The notes beneath the pieces are model-generated. The model ran no database searches, was not told where the DNA came from, and saw only the letters and a program-made list of their open reading frames with translations. The position numbers and the translations under genes are program-made. DNA of 50,733 nt from 2-01-FULL-50-23 sp964509695 (GTDB lineage: Bacteria; Patescibacteriota; Microgenomatia; UBA1400; MFAQ01), in assembly GCA_964509695.1 (NCBI GenBank), contig CAZDXN010000004.1, positions 1-50,733 of the forward strand, given 5' to 3'. Below, piece after piece: positions 15,227-21,959 of this stretch (its first letter is position 1; each line of letters opens with the position of its first letter).

Positions 15227-15583
15227 TTAGGGCAAGTTCATAATTTCTTCGATGACCTCAGCCATGGTTTTTGTCGATACCGGAATTGGTGGTCGAAACT
15301 TATATCCGTATGTTCTCAGACCTCTTTCTCCAGTTTCAGTCAGGAATCGAGATACCATTTCCACCTCCATGCCAATTTTAATATCACCAAGGTTAACGTC
15401 AGTCAGCATCGCCGTCACCAATGGTCCCTCCTCAAGCCGAACAATCGCTACGGCATAAGGCACCAAGAACTCGAAACCCTCCGGTGCATAGTCCGTGCGG
15501 GGAATGATGGCAAAAGACCAAACCGTACCTCTTCCGGAAAATCTCCCGACCTCGATAGACGTTGGAGCCATCAGTTCCCTCAT
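15227..15583 (-). CDS. Stand-alone DUF35-type OB-fold protein
   Basis: The 118-aa protein resembles the OB-fold half of DUF35/ChsH2 proteins: GRGTVWSFAIIPRTDYAP, PYAVAIVRLEEGPLVTAML and IKIGMEVEMVSRF. The Cys-rich zinc ribbon that normally precedes it is absent. DUF35 proteins often partner with thiolases or act in acyl-CoA chemistry, but no such enzyme is nearby. The start is supported by a minus-strand TATGAT 7 bases upstream. Confidence 0.7.
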   Translation of the reverse strand: MRELMAPTSIEVGRFSGRGTVWSFAIIPRTDYAPEGFEFLVPYAVAIVRLEEGPLVTAMLTDVNLGDIKIGMEVEMVSRFLTETGERGLRTYGYKFRPPIPVSTKTMAEVIEEIMNLP

Positions 15584-15590
15584 GGCTCAA

Positions 15591-15596
15591 ATCATA
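15591..15596 (-). promoter_or_regulatory. -10 element of the OB-fold gene (leaderless)
   Basis: TATGAT on the minus strand, preceded by TGG (extended -10), ends 7 bases before the ATG at 15583. Confidence 0.5.
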
Positions 15597-15634
15597 CCAC
15601 CAAACTACCCTATAACCAATTTCGACAATATAAC

Positions 15635-15883
15635 CTACATAAATAGGACCACCCAGAGGGCGTGAATCTGGCCGGGGACAACCCCCAAAATCGTCAGCAC
15701 CAAGTTAATCCAGAACTGAGTCGTAAAACCAACCTTGAGTAGCACTGCCAAGGGCGGCATAAAAATAGCACAAATCACAAAAAGAACATCGGAACTGGAG
15801 AGATGGTTCAGCCGAACCCCAATCTTTCCGAGTAACTTCTCAAAACCGGAGAAATCGATGTTTATGTTGACGTTCTTTGCCAT
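15635..15883 (-). CDS. YqaE/Pmp3-family small membrane protein
   Basis: The 82-aa protein has an N-terminal soluble extension (~30 residues). The Pmp3/YqaE core has two helices: DVLFVICAIFMPPLAVLLKVG and FWINLVLTILGVVPGQIHALWVV. The PP-x-A-V and P-G-x-x-H-A motifs are typical. Members affect membrane potential and stress tolerance. A minus-strand TATAAT ends 6 bases before the ATG. Confidence 0.85.
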   Translation of the reverse strand: MAKNVNINIDFSGFEKLLGKIGVRLNHLSSSDVLFVICAIFMPPLAVLLKVGFTTQFWINLVLTILGVVPGQIHALWVVLFM

Positions 15884-15889
15884 CCCAAC

Positions 15890-15895
15890 ATTATA
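15890..15895 (-). promoter_or_regulatory. -10 element of the YqaE gene (leaderless)
   Basis: TATAAT on the minus strand ends 6 bases before the ATG at 15883. Confidence 0.55.
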
Positions 15896-15913
15896 CTGTG
15901 TATTTGCAGCTCA

Positions 15914-15990
15914 TGGTGACCCCGAGCGGATTTGAACCGCTGATTCCTTGGATGAGAACCAAGTGTCCTAGACCACTAGACGACGGGGCC
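15914..15990 (-). tRNA. tRNA-Glu (anticodon CTC)
   Basis: On the minus strand the 5' acceptor strand GGCCCCG pairs with CGGGGTC. The D arm has a GTC/GAC stem. The anticodon arm is CTTGG-TTCTCAT-CCAAG (anticodon CTC), and the T arm is AGCGG-TTCAAAT-CCGCT. Discriminator A and an encoded CCA (15914-15916) follow. The tRNA reads GAG codons. Confidence 0.95.
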
Positions 15991-16000
15991 CAGCCCTCGT

Positions 16001-16006
16001 ATTTTA
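16001..16006 (-). promoter_or_regulatory. -10 element of tRNA-Glu
   Basis: TAAAAT on the minus strand ends 10 bases before the tRNA 5' end. Confidence 0.45.
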
Positions 16007-16054
16007 TCGGATTCATGGCTGTTATACAATTTATGTTACAATCGCAGGCTGATC

Positions 16055-16798
16055 ATGCTCAACCTTCCCGAAATCGCCACCCCAAAGCTAAATCGAGAAA
16101 CAAATGAGTTCTCTTCCTGCCTCTTCTCAGTCGAACTTCCCATTCACATCGGGCCACTTCAGGCCGTTGGATCCTTTCACGTCAACCAGTTCTTCGGTAC
16201 TGACTCGATCATACGAAACCCCAGACCAAGTAGCAGGACTTCCCATCAGGCCTTAGAAATCATCGCTAAACCGTCTCTGGTCTTCAACGATTCCGATTAT
16301 CTTTTTGCCTCGAATGCTCTTTTTCATGCCCAATATGGTCCCTTGACCGGTTATTCAGAAGCTTTATTTTTTCCGATTGATCCTAATGCCATTCACTCAA
16401 TCGAGAATCTTTTCGCCACTAGCGCGGTTCTCGCAGATATCGATGGTTGGTTCCAGTCTCGGCTTAACAAACTTAAAGGCGCCAGGCCAAAAACTACCCC
16501 AACTCATCATTTTCTGCTTAACGGGGTTTGCCGGTACGGATCAGCCGACCCGATTAGATCAATCCTTGGAACAGTCCGCCCGTCGGATAGTCGTGTGTTG
16601 TCGCTCGAATTAGACTATAAAAGCTCCTCGTTTTCCGTGCTCCACCACCACCTCACGGGTTGTTTGCCAACTCAGACCGCCCTTGACCTGATACAGACGG
16701 AAGAAGCGAAGTCCCCCGAACTTAGACTAGCCCGCTTTCTGGCAGAACTTTGGACTGTTTCGGGCGGGAACTTAGGCTATCATCTCGAGACCGCTTAA
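16055..16798 (+). CDS. Hypothetical protein (247 aa)
   Basis: The frame is open and well used but I do not recognise the family. There is no signal peptide or membrane helix. Visible features are HFLLNGVCRYGSADPI near the middle and a His cluster VLHHHLTG near residue 198. A TACAAT at 16036-16041 lies 13 bases before the ATG. It is probably a cytoplasmic protein. Alternative starts cannot be excluded. Confidence 0.55.
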   Translation: MLNLPEIATPKLNRETNEFSSCLFSVELPIHIGPLQAVGSFHVNQFFGTDSIIRNPRPSSRTSHQALEIIAKPSLVFNDSDYLFASNALFHAQYGPLTGYSEALFFPIDPNAIHSIENLFATSAVLADIDGWFQSRLNKLKGARPKTTPTHHFLLNGVCRYGSADPIRSILGTVRPSDSRVLSLELDYKSSSFSVLHHHLTGCLPTQTALDLIQTEEAKSPELRLARFLAELWTVSGGNLGYHLETA

Positions 16799-16885
16799 TT
16801 GACTTTTGGGCTTTTTTAGCATAAAATTAGCCTCCACTCGGCCGGCAATTGCCGGTCTTGATTTTGGCCAAAGTTAGCCTACAAT
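16799..16885 (+). promoter_or_regulatory. Tandem promoters and palindrome upstream of greA
   Basis: P1 is TTGACT (16799-16804), 17 bases, TAAAAT (16822-16827). P2 is TTGATT (16858-16863), 16 bases, TACAAT (16880-16885). Between them CCGGCAATTGCCGG (16842-16855) is a perfect palindrome, which could be an operator or a hairpin in the P1 transcript. TTAGCCT occurs near both. Confidence 0.5.
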
Positions 16886-16900
16886 AGCGAAAATCGAACC

Positions 16901-17368
16901 ATGAAACAAAACAATAAAGTCCATCTGACCCTCACTGGCTACAAAGATCTAGCGGCGGAGCTTGAGGACTTAAAATCAAACAAACTTTCCGCGGCGATCG
17001 AGCGAGTTTCCCGTGCTCGTGAATTTGGCGACCTCTCCGAGAACGCTGAGTACCACCAATCCCGCGACGACCACGCCACTCTGGTTGGCCGCATCGACGA
17101 ATTGACGGACATCATCAACCGGTCTGAGATTATCGAAATAACCACGAGCAAAACTCAGGTCGGTGTTGGTAGTAAAGTTAAAGTTTCCATCAACGGCACC
17201 ACCCACGAATTTACTATCGTCGGTGAATGGGAAGCCGACCCTGCCGAGAAGAAAATCAGTCATGAATCTCCTTTGGGGAAAGCCCTGATGGGAAAAGGCA
17301 TCGGCGAAGAAGTCGAGGTCGTCGCTCCCGTCGGTAAGGTCATCTATCACATCAAAGAAATCGCCTAA
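16901..17368 (+). CDS. greA: Transcription elongation factor GreA
   Basis: At 155 aa it has full GreA length. The N-terminal coiled coil with the acidic tip covers residues ~1-75 (LTLTGYKDLAAELEDLKS; ARELGDLSENAEY-type block AREFGDLSENAEYHQSRD). The C-terminal FKBP-like domain ends DPAEKKISHESPLGKALMGKGIGEEVEV. It enters the RNA polymerase secondary channel and stimulates transcript cleavage in backtracked complexes. The HD gene starts directly after its stop. Confidence 0.96.
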   Translation: MKQNNKVHLTLTGYKDLAAELEDLKSNKLSAAIERVSRAREFGDLSENAEYHQSRDDHATLVGRIDELTDIINRSEIIEITTSKTQVGVGSKVKVSINGTTHEFTIVGEWEADPAEKKISHESPLGKALMGKGIGEEVEVVAPVGKVIYHIKEIA

Positions 17369-17923
17369 ATGGACCGACCGGAAGCTCTAGATCTAGTCAA
17401 TTCCTGGACCACGAACCAAAATCTCATCAAACACATGCTTTGTGTCGAGGCCTGTATGCGTGGCCTAGCTAGATATTTCAAGGAAGATGAAGACTCCTGG
17501 GGGATTACCGGCCTGATCCACGACGCCGACTATGAATCCCATCCGCAGGAACACCCTTGGATTTTGGTGAAGGAGCTCGAGAAAAACCAGGAAAACCCCC
17601 TTACGGTCCAAGCCATCAAGGCTCACGCCTGGCAATGGAGTGAGAAGTCGCCGGAACCAATATCCCAAATGGACTGGTCACTTTATACCTGTGACGAGCT
17701 TTCCGGTCTAATTGTCGCCGCCGCCTTGGTTAGACCAGATCGAAAATTAGCTTCCGTCACCGTCGAATCCGTCCTGAAAAAATTCCCTGACAAATCATTC
17801 GCCAAAGGGGTTCACCGCGAACACATAACGCTCTGCGAGGAAAAATTGGGCATCAAGCTTCCAGACTTCGTCGGCATCTGCCTTTCTTCCATTCAAACCA
17901 TCTCCGACACACTAGGTCTCTGA
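17369..17923 (+). CDS. HD-domain phosphohydrolase
   Basis: The 184-aa protein has an HD domain: an early His (KHMLCVEACM), the metal-binding LIHDADYE near residue 50, a later His (IKAHAW) and Asp (CDELSGLIVAAALV). It matches the small HDIG-type hydrolases annotated as predicted nucleotide or phosphate hydrolases. The start codon directly follows the greA stop with no gap, so the pair is coupled. The substrate is unknown. Confidence 0.82.
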   Translation: MDRPEALDLVNSWTTNQNLIKHMLCVEACMRGLARYFKEDEDSWGITGLIHDADYESHPQEHPWILVKELEKNQENPLTVQAIKAHAWQWSEKSPEPISQMDWSLYTCDELSGLIVAAALVRPDRKLASVTVESVLKKFPDKSFAKGVHREHITLCEEKLGIKLPDFVGICLSSIQTISDTLGL

Positions 17924-17925
17924 TT

Positions 17926-17934
17926 TGCTATAAT
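17926..17934 (+). promoter_or_regulatory. Promoter of the serS leader RNA
   Basis: TG-C-TATAAT (extended -10, consensus hexamer at 17929-17934) directly precedes the leader RNA, with an expected start near 17941. Confidence 0.6.
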
Positions 17935-17940
17935 ATCCAC

Positions 17941-18087
17941 AATAGCGTTATTAGATGGCTTCCAACCATCGAGCTCCCCGAGGTTACAATCGGGGCGGGT
18001 AAGCCCGTTACAGCCGTAATTAAGTAATCGTTAGGTGGCACCTTCCTGCAGCAGCGGGACCTAACCCCGGAACTTTCGGGGTTTTTT
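17941..18087 (+). ncRNA. T-box-like riboswitch leader for serS
   Basis: The antiterminator has outer helix GTTAGG (18030-18035) with CCTAAC (18060-18065), the 7-base bulge TGGCACC (18036-18042), and an inner helix UUCC/GGGA plus GC/GC (18043-18059). The bulge matches the T-box UGGNACC. Its N is C, which pairs with discriminator G73 of tRNA-Ser, fitting serS downstream. The competing terminator at 18063-18087 shares CCTAAC. Stem I is short (about 90 nt of hairpins), and I could not place the specifier codon with certainty. Confidence 0.72.
18063..18087 (+). terminator. T-box terminator hairpin before serS
   Basis: AACCCCG (18063-18069) and CGGGGTT (18077-18083) pair around a 7-base loop, followed by a T run. 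The 5' arm overlaps the antiterminator helix, so the two folds exclude each other. Confidence 0.85.
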
Positions 18088-18117
18088 AATGCCGAAATTT
18101 CCAATTTTATTATTTAA

Positions 18118-18147
18118 CTGACAGCTGACTTCTGAAAGCTGTAAACT
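18118..18147 (+). promoter_or_regulatory. Second serS promoter, downstream of the T-box
   Basis: CTGACA (18118-18123), 18 bases, TAAACT (18142-18147). The -10 ends 6 bases before the serS ATG, giving a leaderless transcript that would escape T-box control. Confidence 0.5.
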
Positions 18148-18153
18148 ATTACT

Positions 18154-19419
18154 ATGCTTGATATCAAATACATCCGCGAGAATGCGGACACACTCAAAAA
18201 GGCCATTGAGGCCAAACAACTAACCCCCAAAATCGTTGATGAGGTCATCCGTGTCGATGATCAAAGACGCGCCCTCATGGGCCAAGTTCAGGACCTGCGC
18301 GCCAAGATCAACGAACACGCGGCCAAACTCAAGAGCGGCAAGCCATCTGACTCAGATATTGCCATTGGTAAGGATTTGAAAGAAAAACTCAAGGATATCG
18401 AACCTCAACTCAATCAGGTCGAAAAAGCATATCAAGATTTGATGTATCAGGTTCCCAATCCAGCCGCCGCGGACGTCCCCATTGGTAAAGACGAGACGGG
18501 GAACCTCGAAGTTAAGAAATGGGGTGAGATTCCCAAATACGATTTTACTCCAAAGACCCACGACGAAATTATGGAAAATCTCGACCTTCTTGATGTTAAA
18601 CGAGCTGTCCGTATCGGGGGCACCCGGTCCTACATTACCAAAAACGATCTCGTTCTTCTCGAATACGCCGTCCTTATCTATGCCCTCAGACACATGATTG
18701 CCAAGGGCTTCACCCCCATGACCGTTCCTTGGATGGTCAACGAGGATGCGATGTGGGGAACCGGCTATTTCCCTTGGGGGCAAGAAGATCACTACCGGAC
18801 ACAGGATGGTCAGACTCTCATTGGCACTGCCGAGGTTTCCCTCACCGCCTATCGGAAGGATGAGATCCTCAACGAAAAAGACCTTCCTATCAAAATGGTT
18901 GGCATCTCTCCCAGCTTCCGTCGCGAAGTTGGTACCTATGGCAAGGACACCAAGGGAATTTTCCGTCTCCATCAATTCAACAAAGTTGAACAGGTTGTCT
19001 ACACCATCGCCGACGAAGACGAGACCAGACGAATGCATGATGAAATGCTTATCAATGCCGAGGAAGTTCTCCAAGCCTTAAAACTTCCTTATCACGTTCT
19101 CATAATGTGTACCGGTGATATGGGGGCCGGCCAACGGAAAAAATACGACATCGAAACTTGGTTCCCCGGTCAGGGAAAGTATCGCGAGACCCACTCGGAT
19201 TCGTATTTCAATGACTTTCAGGCTAGACGACTCAATATCAAATACCGCGCCAAAAATGGTGAGACAAAATATGTTTACACGATCAATAATACCGTCGCCG
19301 CTACTCCGCGCCTCTTGGCCGCCATCATCGAGAACTACCAACAGGCGGACGGGAGTGTCAAGGTCCCCGATATCCTCGTTCCATTTATGGGCAAAGAGGT
19401 AATTAGACGTGAAGGCTAA
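18154..19419 (+). CDS. serS: Seryl-tRNA synthetase
   Basis: A 421-aa class II synthetase. An N-terminal long coiled-coil tRNA-binding arm covers residues ~1-110 (RALMGQVQDLRAKINEHAAKL). Motif 2 is ISPSFRREVGTYGKDTKGIFRLHQFNKVE and motif 3 is NNTVAATPRLLAAIIENYQ. It attaches serine to tRNA-Ser and supplies Ser-tRNA for selenocysteine where that is used. It is preceded by a T-box-like leader and a second promoter. The next gene starts within its last codons (11-base overlap, GTG start). Confidence 0.97.
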   Translation: MLDIKYIRENADTLKKAIEAKQLTPKIVDEVIRVDDQRRALMGQVQDLRAKINEHAAKLKSGKPSDSDIAIGKDLKEKLKDIEPQLNQVEKAYQDLMYQVPNPAAADVPIGKDETGNLEVKKWGEIPKYDFTPKTHDEIMENLDLLDVKRAVRIGGTRSYITKNDLVLLEYAVLIYALRHMIAKGFTPMTVPWMVNEDAMWGTGYFPWGQEDHYRTQDGQTLIGTAEVSLTAYRKDEILNEKDLPIKMVGISPSFRREVGTYGKDTKGIFRLHQFNKVEQVVYTIADEDETRRMHDEMLINAEEVLQALKLPYHVLIMCTGDMGAGQRKKYDIETWFPGQGKYRETHSDSYFNDFQARRLNIKYRAKNGETKYVYTINNTVAATPRLLAAIIENYQQADGSVKVPDILVPFMGKEVIRREG

Positions 19420-20419
19420 CATAGTTTTATCTCTAATCGCCGCCCTTTTTTTCGGTGAGAAACTTCTTTCGCCTCAAATTAACTTCACCCCTGACTTAAC
19501 GGCCAAACTTTCTACTCGAATTCCTGATTCTCCAAAACTCGATCTTGCCTCAGCCAAAAAAGCAGTCGGTTTAACCGGAATTAGATATCTGGCCTACAAC
19601 CTTGATTCAGGCAAGGTCTATTTTGTCAGCGGCGCCACCGACCAGATTGCCCCCGCCTCCTTCACCAAGATCCTGACCGCCCAAGTCGCTCTTGATCTGG
19701 GGTTTCCGGACCAGCTTCTATCAGCGACGAAGACTTCGGTCGATAAAATCCCCACCGTTCTTGGACTAAAAATCGGCGAACAATTCAAGTTGTCCGAGCT
19801 CCTCCGCGCCACCATCGCCACTTCCGCAAACGATGCCGCCGCCACCATCGCCGAGGGAATCGCCTCCCAAAATGGTCTCAATCCCACCGATTTTATCGCC
19901 CTGATGAATCAAAAGGCAGCCTTGTTGAAGATGGAAAACAGCCACTTTGCCAATCCTGACGGTTTGGATGATGACGCTCAGTTTTCGGCCCTGATCGATA
20001 TCGCCAAATTGGTTCAAAACACCGTCAAGAATTATCCCGAGATTCTTTCGGCCGCCGCCTCTGACCGCGAAGACATCAAAGAATCCAAGACTCACGGTTT
20101 CTATTATCTCAGCAACTGGAATGGCCTCTTGGGAGTATATCCCGGCGTCTTCGGACTCAAGATCGCTTTTACTGAAAACGCCGGCTATTCAACCATCGTT
20201 TTATCTGAGAGAAGCAAGGTTCGTCTCGCTGTCATCGTCACCGGTGCCAAATCCCTGTATGATCGGGATGCTTCCGCCGCCTCCCTGCTCGATCAGTCAT
20301 TTGGGTTAGAAAATATTCCTGCTGCCAATATCACCCAGTGGCAGCTCAAGCAACACTACAAAGTTTGGAACGACCTAATCAATAAAACCAAATCCGAAAT
20401 CCTAAATCATAAATCTTGA
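19409..20419 (+). CDS. D,D-carboxypeptidase-like protein (S11 family) with altered KTG motif
   Basis: The 336-aa penicillin-binding-like peptidase trims D-Ala from peptidoglycan stem peptides outside the membrane. The N-terminal segment IVLSLIAALFFGEKLL could be a signal anchor. SxxK is SFTK (Ser84, Lys87) and SxN is SAN (Ser139, Asn141). The third motif, normally KTG, reads KIA (Lys251) within FGLKIAFTENAGYS. Surrounding residues align well, so the position is clear; activity may be reduced or altered. GTG start overlapping serS by 11 bases. Confidence 0.87.
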   Translation: MKANIVLSLIAALFFGEKLLSPQINFTPDLTAKLSTRIPDSPKLDLASAKKAVGLTGIRYLAYNLDSGKVYFVSGATDQIAPASFTKILTAQVALDLGFPDQLLSATKTSVDKIPTVLGLKIGEQFKLSELLRATIATSANDAAATIAEGIASQNGLNPTDFIALMNQKAALLKMENSHFANPDGLDDDAQFSALIDIAKLVQNTVKNYPEILSAAASDREDIKESKTHGFYYLSNWNGLLGVYPGVFGLKIAFTENAGYSTIVLSERSKVRLAVIVTGAKSLYDRDASAASLLDQSFGLENIPAANITQWQLKQHYKVWNDLINKTKSEILNHKS

Positions 20420-20437
20420 ATCTTAAATCTTAAAACC

Positions 20438-21124
20438 ATGTCAATTAAACAACTACTAGCTCCCGAAACCATCGCTACTCTTCACTCTGATTTCAACGGC
20501 GAAATTCAATTAATTAAATTCGCGAACACGCTTCGTCTTGAGGTTGGTGGGCTGACTCAATCCGGTGATATTATGGTCTGGATCTGGTCTGTCGCGATAA
20601 AAAATCTTCTCCCTAATAACTTTTCTCCCGAGAACATCCTGATCCTTGGATTAGGTGGGGGATCAGCTCTCTTCTGGCTCCGGCGTCGTTTTCCGAAATC
20701 TCATCTCACGGCAGTCGAGATCGATCCGGTTATGATCGAAATCGCCCAAAAATATTTTCATATCGGGAAAATCAAAGACCTGACTATTGTCAACCAAGAC
20801 GCCGTCGAGTTTATCAAGAAAATCAAACAAACCCTGCCTGCCGGCAGGCAGGAATTTTCGCTAATTCTCATGGATTGCTATCAAGGCTTCCTAACTCCGA
20901 CTGGTTTTGATGAGGTTAATGTACTCATGAAAATGAAACGAATCGGCGGCAACGTTCTTCTGAATCGTCTATATTGGGACGAACACAAAATCGCGACTGA
21001 TGACTTCGTCGCCAAAATCGGTCATCATTTCCAAATCAAGTCCATCTACACCGCCAGCAACCTCATCATCTCTCTAGCCCTTCCGTCATCGCGAGCAAAG
21101 CGTGGCGATCCAAAAGGCCTGTAA
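20438..21124 (+). CDS. Spermidine-synthase-like methyltransferase-fold protein
   Basis: The 228-aa protein has the Rossmann core of the SpeE-like family. Motif I is ILILGLGGGSALFWLRRRFP near 68, the acidic loop is TAVEIDPVMIEIAQKYF, and the later block is LILMDCYQGF. Only the core is present, so polyamine synthesis is uncertain. Two repeats lie in frame: a 20-bp palindrome encoding LPAGRQ (20833-20852), and a GTCAT-type repeat encoding SSRAKRGDP at the C-terminus (21084-21112). Both look like insertions. Confidence 0.75.
   Translation: MSIKQLLAPETIATLHSDFNGEIQLIKFANTLRLEVGGLTQSGDIMVWIWSVAIKNLLPNNFSPENILILGLGGGSALFWLRRRFPKSHLTAVEIDPVMIEIAQKYFHIGKIKDLTIVNQDAVEFIKKIKQTLPAGRQEFSLILMDCYQGFLTPTGFDEVNVLMKMKRIGGNVLLNRLYWDEHKIATDDFVAKIGHHFQIKSIYTASNLIISLALPSSRAKRGDPKGL
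20833..20852. repeat. Perfect 20-bp palindrome within a coding region
   Basis: Arms CCTGCCTGCC and GGCAGGCAGG are adjacent exact complements. They are read in frame as LPAGRQ in the SpeE-like protein, in a loop between strands. Confidence 0.75.
21084..21112. repeat. GTCATCGCGAG...GGCGATCCA dispersed repeat at a gene 3' end
   Basis: Close copy of the element at 12239-12268 (CGTCATYGCGAGCRAAGCGTGGC core). It encodes the last residues of the SpeE-like protein and shifts its stop codon. Confidence 0.7.
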
Positions 21125-21131
21125 ACTGGTC

Positions 21132-21161
21132 TTGACAAATGACCTGTTAATTGGTTATTAT
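21132..21161 (+). promoter_or_regulatory. Promoter of the toxin-antitoxin pair
   Basis: TTGACA (21132-21137), 18 bases, TATTAT (21156-21161). The -10 ends 6 bases before the antitoxin ATG at 21168, so the message should be leaderless. Confidence 0.65.
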
Positions 21162-21167
21162 TTGTTT

Positions 21168-21413
21168 ATGACTTATGTTTCCATTTCCGAACTCAAAACC
21201 AACCCCGCGGAGGCAATTTCCGCCTCCCTCGATTATCCGGTCGCGATCCAAAAAAGAAGCAAAACTCAGGCCTATCTAGTCGGCAAGGATATTTTTGAAA
21301 AACTAGTCGCCCAAATGGAAGACATCATCGACGCTAAAGCGGTCAGAGAAGCGAATTTCAGCGATGTCGTCCCCTTTGAGAAAGTAGTTGCCGAATTGGG
21401 TCTAGATCTATGA
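21168..21413 (+). CDS. Phd/YefM-family antitoxin
   Basis: The 81-aa protein matches Phd/YefM antitoxins: N-terminal MTYVSISELKTNPAEAI, central strand YPVAIQKRSKTQAYLVGKDIFEKLV, then an acidic helix for toxin binding. It should neutralise the downstream RelE-type toxin and bind its own promoter. The start at 21168 is chosen over the ORF start at 21102 because a TTGACA promoter lies between them. The stop overlaps the toxin start (ATGA). Confidence 0.85.
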   Translation: MTYVSISELKTNPAEAISASLDYPVAIQKRSKTQAYLVGKDIFEKLVAQMEDIIDAKAVREANFSDVVPFEKVVAELGLDL

Positions 21414-21670
21414 AAATAGATTTCACCAAAGTTGCCAGAAAACAACTAAAAGGTCTTGGTAAAGCGGTTCAAATTGTCCTAATCAAAAGAATTAACAACC
21501 TAGGAAAATCGGGTGTAGATGAAAGAAAACTCCAGGGCTTCAAGCAAATCTTCCGGTCTCGAGTTGGTGATTTTCGGATTGTTTACAGAAAGACAATCAG
21601 TGAAATAGTTGTGATCCAAATCGGCCATCGTCGCGAAATCTACCGACTGTTGAAAGCACTGCTTAGATAG
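21410..21670 (+). CDS. RelE/ParE-superfamily toxin
   Basis: The 86-aa basic protein has the RelE fold: KVARKQLKGLGKAVQ, KLQGFKQIFRSRVGDFRIVYR and VVIQIGHRREIYR. The conserved Arg of the VGDFRIVY block and the GHRREIY end suggest a ribosome-dependent mRNA interferase. It is translationally coupled to the antitoxin. Such pairs act in plasmid or island maintenance or phage defence; which applies here is unknown. Confidence 0.88.
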   Translation: MKIDFTKVARKQLKGLGKAVQIVLIKRINNLGKSGVDERKLQGFKQIFRSRVGDFRIVYRKTISEIVVIQIGHRREIYRLLKALLR

Positions 21671-21680
21671 ACGAGGCCGT

Positions 21681-21703
21681 GTTCAACCTAGGAGGTCATC
21701 CAA
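21681..21703. repeat. GTTCAACCTNGGAGGT repeat, copy 1
   Basis: GTTCAACCTAGGAGGTCATCCAA matches 22715-22737 at 20 of 23 bases, with CCT/AGG palindromic core. Both copies lie in gaps after mobile-looking or A/T-codon genes. Confidence 0.55.
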
Positions 21704-21705
21704 TT

Positions 21706-21733
21706 TTGGATAAATATGACGCGGGTGTAAAAT
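21706..21733 (+). promoter_or_regulatory. Promoter of the gene at 21744
   Basis: TTGGAT (21706-21711), 16 bases, TAAAAT (21728-21733). The -10 sits in GTGTAAAATACAC, a perfect 5-bp inverted repeat with 3-base centre that could be an operator. Confidence 0.45.
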
Positions 21734-21743
21734 ACACCAATAC

Positions 21744-21959
21744 ATGGCAACAAGATCAGAAACATTGGCAAAAATAAAAGAACTTGACCGGAGAAAAAAT
21801 TTTGTAGAAATCACAATATTATCCATTGATGGCCATCCTGCCTTTTGGGTTTCGAATAAATTAACTAAGGAACGAATCGACGGAATCATAGACTTTCTAT
21901 TTGGTGCCCAGACTGATGGTGAACCACATAAATACGAAATTATCTCAATCCAGTCATGA
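21744..21959 (+). CDS. Small hypothetical protein (71 aa)
   Basis: A short soluble protein (MATRSETLAKIKELDRRKNF, ending KYEIISIQS) with no recognised motif. It overlaps the AlaX start by 4 bases (ATGA), so they are coupled. Codons are A/T-ended like AlaX, suggesting both were acquired together. Confidence 0.55.
   Translation: MATRSETLAKIKELDRRKNFVEITILSIDGHPAFWVSNKLTKERIDGIIDFLFGAQTDGEPHKYEIISIQS

Noticed and set aside
16839..16858. Terminator after the gene at 16055
   Set aside because: The CCGGCAATTGCCGG palindrome has no T tract and lies between two promoters, so an operator or leader hairpin is as likely.
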